Part shown: piece by piece, positions 57,895 through 64,000 of the stretch | How the letters are laid out: every line of letters begins with the position of its first letter | Numbering within the stretch: position 1 is the first letter of the stretch | From: Calendula officinalis | Taxonomy: Eukaryota; Streptophyta; Magnoliopsida; Asterales; Asteraceae | Reading direction: 5' to 3' | DNA length: 64,000 nt | Assembly (NCBI GenBank): GCA_963853835.1 | Contig: OY970824.1 | Location: 67,598,884 to 67,662,883 of the forward strand | Notes under the pieces: model-generated | Database searches by the model: none | Seen by the model: only the letters and a program-made list of their open reading frames with translations | Told to the model about the DNA's origin: nothing | Program-made: the position numbers and the translations under genes

Positions 57895-58325
57895 AAGGCG
57901 TAAGTTGTTGCACATGATCTAATGGTCATAAGTTCAAGTCTTGTTGTATACATATTGGAGTAGATTATGTGTCGTTAAAAAAAACCGTATTTTTCCACTC
58001 ATTAGATAAAGACAAATGTTAAAATTATGAATGATGTGAGAAAAAAATTTAATAAATTACACATATTATCTTGTACTGAATATGAAGATAAATTAAAACA
58101 AAGTGAAGGAATATATACAATTTCTCATAATAATTTTACTCGAACTTTCGTATGAAATCATATTTTGGATTTAGAACGACACCTAATCTACTCCAATTTG
58201 CCCACGACGAGACTTGAACCCATGACCAACAAGTCCCGTTATGAACAAGTCCCGTAAGGTGTTGCCCATGACTATAGGTCATAGGTTCAAGTCCCGTTAT
58301 GGATAAATTGGATTAAATTATTAAA
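57895..58325. mobile_element. Degraded SINE copies (two or three)
   Basis: 57910-57985: box-B-like AAGTTCAAGTCTTGTTG, then GGAGTAGATTATGTGTCG and an A-run. 58165-58240 holds a minus-oriented copy (ACACCTAATCTACTCCAATT, then GACTTGAACCCATGA). About 58240-58320 holds another box B (AGGTTCAAGTCCCGTTATGG). They share the body of the SINE at 47892. Confidence 0.5.
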
Positions 58326-58687
58326 TAAAAGTATTTGGTATCATTATTTTTATAGATTACGAACTCAAAGTTGTTGAACTTTATTGAAAAAATAGATATT
58401 TAATTTTTTGGATTTGTTATAATATTTGTTTGTATTTATAAGGAGGATTAGGGCAGTGCACATGAGACGATATTTAGAATTTCTGGGTCATTTCCGATCG
58501 CCAGATCGCGGGGTTTGACTAAAATCGGACTGGTCTCGATCAACGGGTATTTACTCAGCAAAAACCCAAATACTTTTGACTCGCCTTTTCCACGGGTCTC
58601 GGTTGACACGATCGGGTTAAACCGGTCAGGTCGACCCGAGTTTTACAGCATTGGTTGCCTGCACAATATCACTCATTTGTAAATACT

Positions 58688-59085
58688 CATTAGTAGGGCT
58701 GTCAAATCGTGCTATCGTTTCGTGTTTATGGATAACACGACACGAAAACATTCAACACGAAAACAACACGACACGAAGGCGTTTTTTATTTTGCTAACAC
58801 GAACACGACACAATTAAAAAAACAATAACACGATAAACACGACAACACAAAATAAATAACAAATTTCTTACTTATTACATGCTAAAAACACGATAAACAC
58901 GACAAATCATAACTATCGTGTCAATTTCGTGTTAATCTCTGAACACGAACACGACACGACTTCGTATTTGTTTTACACAACACGAACACGAATTCAAATT
59001 TCAGTTTCGTCCTAATTTCGTTTCGTTTCATGTATTTTTATCGTGTTGTGTCAGGTTTTGACAGCCATATTCATTAGATACATGA
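58688..59085. mobile_element. hAT-like MITE with CACGAA-rich arms
   Basis: The ends match as an inverted repeat: GGGCTGTCAAATCGTG on the left and TTTTGACAGCC (59058-59068) on the right. The interior is dense in ACACGA/TCGTGT words, forming long arms. An ATTCATTAG-type flank on both sides may be part of the target duplication, but a clean 8 bp is not resolved. Confidence 0.5.
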
Positions 59086-60212
59086 TGTGCTGTGACGGAT
59101 AGCAATTGATATATGGTGGAAATACATTTCATTAATAACACTAAAACTCATTTGTCCCGTAGCGCCGCTTTAAAGAATTCAAAATGCCTTGGGAAGAGGA
59201 TTGCAAGTATAAGTAAATATACATTTGACTTTCTATAGTTTTCTATGATATCGACCTCTAAATAGTACTCCGGATATTTGGAGTATCACCGAAATAGTCG
59301 GCCAACAAATATGCTTCAGCAACATCACATTCACAGTATAATGGATTACATGTACATGAACTTTGAGCTTGTTGTTATTGTAACGATTGGTGATAGTGAT
59401 AAGCTTATATTTTAAAAAAATGTCTCTTTTATCATTAGCATCAGAATAAATAATTTTTTTAGGAATATTTTTGTTAGCGAGAATGTGTTTTTTGTTAGAA
59501 AAAAAATAAGAAAGTTAAGTGAAAAATGGTTAAATGCGGGTTATATATGAAAGTGGATAATTTTATTTTATTTTCTTTTTAAATTTTCAACTATTGGCAA
59601 CAACGCCAATCAAATGGGTTGGGAAATGTTACCGATGGGGGATCTGTCGGTATCGTAAAGCCTAAACAGCGTTAACCTTCAACATTGGAATGGCTGTTTT
59701 TTCTCCAATTAAGTGGATATATGCTGTTTTTTTTAACCAGAATATCTCATATGTCCTGCTTAATTTCTTTTTCTACCGCCACGCCACGTCTATTCAAAGC
59801 GAACAAAAATCTCAATATCTGGTTGTCGAAAGAGGAAAAGAGGATTGATTTGGTAGATTTACTTGATCCAAATTAAATGCTCCAAAAACTTGTGCCCCAA
59901 AAACAAGACAGGGATAGGAAGCTACCAATCACAACTAGACAACACATTTATCTATCCCCTTTCCTCTTCACTATCCTCTCCTTTTTTAATTCCTTTCTTC
60001 AATTCTTTCTCTATTCTTATACTTCTACATCTTAAAAATAATATTCCAACATTAACATTTAAAAATAGGTTTTAAATAGGGTTGGCAATGGGCACGTCTT
60101 TAAATATTATTTTTATTCTTAATTTATGATTAAATATTTTGAGTGGTTAATACTTTTTTTTGAACGATATATAATCTATTCTTTTTTTTTTGTTCCCATA
60201 TGCAATATCTTA
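59086..60212. other. Intergenic DNA, no gene recognised
   Basis: Short ORFs (59685-59876, 59863-60075) show no domain. Nothing else supported. Confidence 0.35.
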
Positions 60213-60480
60213 TACTCCCTCCGTCCCTAAATAAAGTTCTCATTTCTCTTTCAAATTTTGTCCCTAAATAAAGTTCTCATTTCTCAAACTTAAGGGCCCT
60301 ACTTAATATAATAATATTATTACTAATACTTTCACCACTAACTATCTCCTAAAACACTTTCTCTCTCCAATCAAACATTATATTTTAATCAAAAGTAATA
60401 CCAAATACCCCACCACTAACTATCCCCTTAAAAGTTGTGTCCAAGAGAAATGAGAACTTTATTTAGGGACGGAGGGAGTA
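60213..60480. mobile_element. MITE with TACTCCCTCCGTCCCTAAAT ends
   Basis: Near-perfect inverted ends: left TACTCCCTCCGTCCCTAAAT, right GGGACGGAGGGAGTA preceded by TTTATTTA. The left arm is doubled (TCCCTAAATAAAGTTCTCAT at about 60223 and 60260). It lies about 500 bp upstream of the SQUA start codon. Confidence 0.8.
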
Positions 60481-60991
60481 TCACTCTTCAATATTAGACT
60501 ACAAGTCTTTGGGTGAGTGATTGATACTTGATGGTTAAAATACCATTCTTTAAGCATGGAAATTAATCATCCTTAAACAAATGTATATGTAAATTTTTCT
60601 AAAAAACGGATTTGCTAAATAGAAAGTCTATTTTTCCTCAAACACATTAACTATAACTTTACCACATTTAAACCTATTTTTTTGAAATTTATTTGCGAAA
60701 GTCAAAACAGGTAATATAAAATCTAAAGTATAAAAGATAATATTATTATGTCCCTTGTTTAATATCTATGTATATATAAATATGGTATGGAAATAGATCT
60801 TATATGGTATGATAGGCAGGATAATAATACAATGCATACACCAAAATAGAAATAAAGCTACAGAGAAAACATTCTCCTGTGTCCTCGTCATCATCTTCGT
60901 CTTTCTTCTTCTTCATCTTCTTTATATTTCACTTTAATTAAAAAGCTGATTTTATATTTTTAGGGTTTTCTGTAGTAATTAAAAATTAAAG

Positions 60992-61176
60992 ATGGGTAGA
61001 GGAAGGGTGCAGTTGAAGCGGATCGAAAACAAAATTAGCCGACAAGTAACATTCTCAAAAAGAAGAACAGGTTTACTCAAGAAAGCTCATGAGATCTCTG
61101 TCTTGTGTGATGCTGATGTTGCTCTCATTGTTTTTTCCACAAAAGGAAAACTCTTTGACTACTCTACTCACTCCAG
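60992..61176 (+). CDS. AP1/FUL (SQUAMOSA)-type MADS-box gene, exon 1
   Basis: First exon of 185 nt encoding the MADS domain, starting MGRGRVQLKRIENKISRQVT and ending KLFDYSTHSR, with a GT donor after AG at 61175-61176. FSKRRTGLLKKAHEISVLCD and ALIVFSTKGKLF mark it as SQUA class, which controls meristem and sepal identity (AP1) or fruit and flowering (FUL). The remaining exons lie beyond the window; the first intron is at least 2.8 kb, and long first introns are usual here. No K-box or C-terminal motif is visible to decide AP1 or FUL. It is in tandem with the SEP-like gene at 42955. Confidence 0.88.
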
Positions 61177-64000
61177 GTAGTTATATTATTTAAAATTATT
61201 ATTATTAGCAATTTTATGAAAATTATTGTCTATAAAAACATGCAAGATCCCATGGTGTTCTTGGCTGTGAGATCAAGATTTCAAACTCTCTCTTTTTTCT
61301 TGATTTTACTTTATTTACTTTTTAGCAGAAATCTATGAATCTATAAACCCTAAATCCAAGAAATTTTTTGGGTCAAGTTCCTGTTCTACTATCTTGATCT
61401 CATATGGTTTTCTTTTTTCTCTTCTTTTAATCTGACACAAATCCTTTGGTTTTTCTTCAGTTTCTCTCTCCTTTCTTCATGCATCCATTTTTATATACAT
61501 ATAATATATATAAACACGCATTATTATATTACTATATATTGTATGTAAACCATTTTACTTTTGGATAGATTTTTTGTTGTTTATTTTCTGGGTAGTGTGT
61601 GTACTTACTGTTTTATTTGTTTGAAGCTAATGAAAAATTGTTTTTAAAAAAGTTTAATTTTGATAATAGTTGTGTAAGAAGTTGATCAAATTAAAGCATG
61701 TCATATTGGAACTTGAGAGTTTTCTTGAGCTGTGTGACACTGCTTAACTGCCATGCTATCACATCTTTAATATCATCGGACTAATCTTGTCCGTACATAT
61801 ATAAGCAACAATTTAAGACAACCTAGTACTCACAAAGATTATGGTATCTAGAGTAACTTTGTCCGTACATATATAAACAACAATTAAACAGCCTGTAATT
61901 TCTGTGGTGACGTTTTGTTTATAAAGATATTTTTTTTTTTCAAACTAGCTCCAGATTAATTTTCACTCATATATGATATATGGAGTAAATACTAAATCAA
62001 GGTTATATTTCAAATCTGTAACTACTAATATACCGATATGCAAGATTTAGTTATATCTAATAATTCAGTAAGCTGGTCTTGTTCATGTGGATTTTTGTTT
62101 TTTTACTTAATTATTTTAATTTTAAGCAGCCTTTTCAATTTTTCATTGGGTTCAATGTAAACTCTGGTTCATATAGGCATTGTGCAGAAAATAAGTAGGG
62201 ATTAGTCCGGCTGAGTTTAGAATAACTCTATATAACCGTAGATCTTTAGGCTCAAGAATAGTTAGTTCTTGATCTGGAATAAGCATATACAAATAACAAA
62301 ATTGCGGAATTAGTTGAACATATATGTATAGCTAAACAAATTTTCATCATTAAAAGCCTCAATTCTACATATAAATATGTAGAACGGTTTTTCATTAGAC
62401 AGGATCAAACGATCTTGAGGCTTAGGTTTTACACACAAACACGTTAAAACGTGGGTTCCAAGAACATCTAATTCTATGTCATTAGGTTTCTTTATATACT
62501 AGAAAACCTAAGACTTACAAGGAAAAGATAATACTAAATCTTTTAAATTCAAACAAGATATACTATATCTTTTACAATTATCATTATCTCCTAAATCTTA
62601 TTCAAATCTTGAACTTCATATCACCGACTTAGGTCCTTGTAGTTTAATAGTTTTGACTAATCAAATCTTTAATGAATATTTAATAAAAATATTCCTAACA
62701 AGTCCGAACAAATGGTGATTTAGATGTCTAAATGTTGTTAGAATTATGATAGAAACAGTTAATTAATTACGAGTATTAATTAGTGTCTATTTTATACACT
62801 GCACAAAGAGTTTTAGTGACGGAATACTTATGAAGAAAGTTTCGCGACAAATTTGTTCTTAGTTATCAATAATCTCGAAAAAGAATTAGTTAAAAGGTCA
62901 AACGATCAAAAGTTAGATCAATATCCAACAAAATGTTAACAATTTGGTAAAGAATATACTCTCCCACTTTGAAATTAGTTATCTTGCACATTTGTAAAAA
63001 ATGAAGATCAAGCACAATTTGCAACGATGCAAGTCCTCAATCGATCTTCTATACTTTTTCAGTCAATTTCAAGCTTTACAGCGTCTCTCCCGTTATATGT
63101 TTTTTCTTCACCATTTTTCCTATCAAAGATGGTTATTTTTTAGTATCATCTGAAATAACATTGTCTTTTTGTTCTAACATAACAATCGTTGCTGTTTTAG
63201 ATTAGTCTTAAGGTTGTTATTAAGATCGATCACTTTATAAACTTTATATCATAAGTTCAAGATTAAAACTGTAATTTTTTCTAGGGTTCATAAATGCGTT
63301 GAGAATATTAGAATTGGCTATGAGGTTTCTATATATGCAAACCTCTAGTTGCACATATTGACTTTCTAGGGTTCATGTATGTGTTCAAAAATAGTTTTTG
63401 TTTTAGGATTGTTAATAGTAGTATATATGTTCATGATTTATTTAACACAAAGGCCTAAAAGTTTATCTAAACTACTAACTAACCAGTCTAACCTTCATAG
63501 AGACTAAACTTAAATGTATACAACAAATTCAAAATCAAATCTATGAATAATGATACCGGCCAAGACTTATTTTATAATTTTTTAAAGGTCAAAAATGCAT
63601 TTTGGTACCCTGAACTTGGCTAACTAGGTCTTCTACTACCCTGAATTATTAAAAATGTAGCATAGTACCTTGAACTTGACAAAATGATCAATTTAGTACA
63701 ATGGCTCACTAATCTGCTCGTGTTTTCTTACTTGACTTACTTCCATTGGAACTTTTGACGGATTAAAAGTTGTACGTTCATCTCAATATACTGAGATTAG
63801 AAGCAAATCACGTGAGAAAACAAGACCAAATTAGTGAGTCAGGGTACTAAATAGACCATTTTGTCAAGTTGAGGGTACCATGCTACACCTTAATAGTTCA
63901 GGGTAGTAGAAGCCCCAGTCAGCAAAGTTTAGGGTACTAAAGTGTATTTTCGGCTTTTTTAAATAACTACAAAAACAAAAGGATGATCAAATCTATAAAT
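61177..64000 (+). other. First intron of the SQUA gene (partial)
   Basis: No second exon was recognised by the right edge. AT-rich. The only clear insertion is the MITE at 63588. A 22-bp direct repeat (GTCCGTACATATATAA...) occurs at about 61790 and 61861. Confidence 0.55.
63588..63953. mobile_element. Long inverted-repeat MITE in the SQUA intron
   Basis: Two arms of about 120 bp form an inverted repeat: the left contains TTGGTACCCTGAACTTGGCT, the right its near complement with TTTAGGGTACTAAAGTG. The centre (63715-63830) is unpaired. No ORF. The TSD is not resolved. Confidence 0.7.

Noticed and set aside
1..64000. CRISPR arrays, bacterial operons or integrated viral genes
   Set aside because: No regular repeat-spacer array, and genes are spliced plant genes. 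I saw no viral capsid or polymerase domain; LTR and LINE remnants account for the retro-type sequence.

Overview
This is a nuclear plant chromosome window. The genes are split by canonical GT-AG introns, the intergenic DNA is AT-rich, and the repeats are typical plant ones: PIF/Harbinger, Mutator-like, Helitron, solo LTRs, Stowaway-like MITEs and tRNA-derived SINEs. The MADS-box proteins and the other conserved proteins point to a core eudicot. Asteraceae is my guess from the overall look of the repeats and is not proven. There is one 200-base N gap (29259-29458).

Layout. 1-20.9 kb is repeat-rich with no host gene I can support. It holds MITEs, a Helitron terminus, two abutting Harbinger elements (one carries a transposase, the other a Myb/SANT protein gene broken by a solo LTR), a Helitron, a LINE remnant, and two Mutator-like elements, one of which contains a second solo LTR. 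21.0-36.2 kb is a gene island: eL39 (-) and eIF3m (+) as a divergent pair, a third Harbinger element with an intact Myb/SANT gene (-), a COBRA-like gene cut by the N gap (+), a reversibly glycosylated polypeptide/UDP-arabinopyranose mutase gene (+), and a TRM1 tRNA dimethyltransferase gene (-). 36-42 kb holds a possible small zinc-finger-like exon, an AT-rich hAT-like element and a degenerate Helitron. 42.9-46.5 kb is a SEPALLATA-type MADS-box gene. 48.6-52.0 kb is a Helitron that appears to have captured the 5' part of a Tudor-SN gene. 52-60 kb is repeats. 60.99 kb to the right edge is the first exon and part of the first intron of an AP1/FUL (SQUAMOSA)-type MADS-box gene.

How the parts relate. 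SEP and SQUA lie on the same strand about 14.5 kb apart, the ancient SEP-SQUA tandem of flowering plants (in tomato, RIN and MACROCALYX). eL39 and eIF3m, both translation genes, share an intergenic region with a telo-box-like AAACCCTA motif near each gene. The most unusual structure is a Harbinger family in which transposase and Myb-like protein sit in separate elements of about 1.85 kb. Each has its own TIRs and TTA target duplications, and all share the same upstream palindrome and the same 3' sub-terminal block. The second is the Helitron carrying a mutated Tudor-SN fragment.
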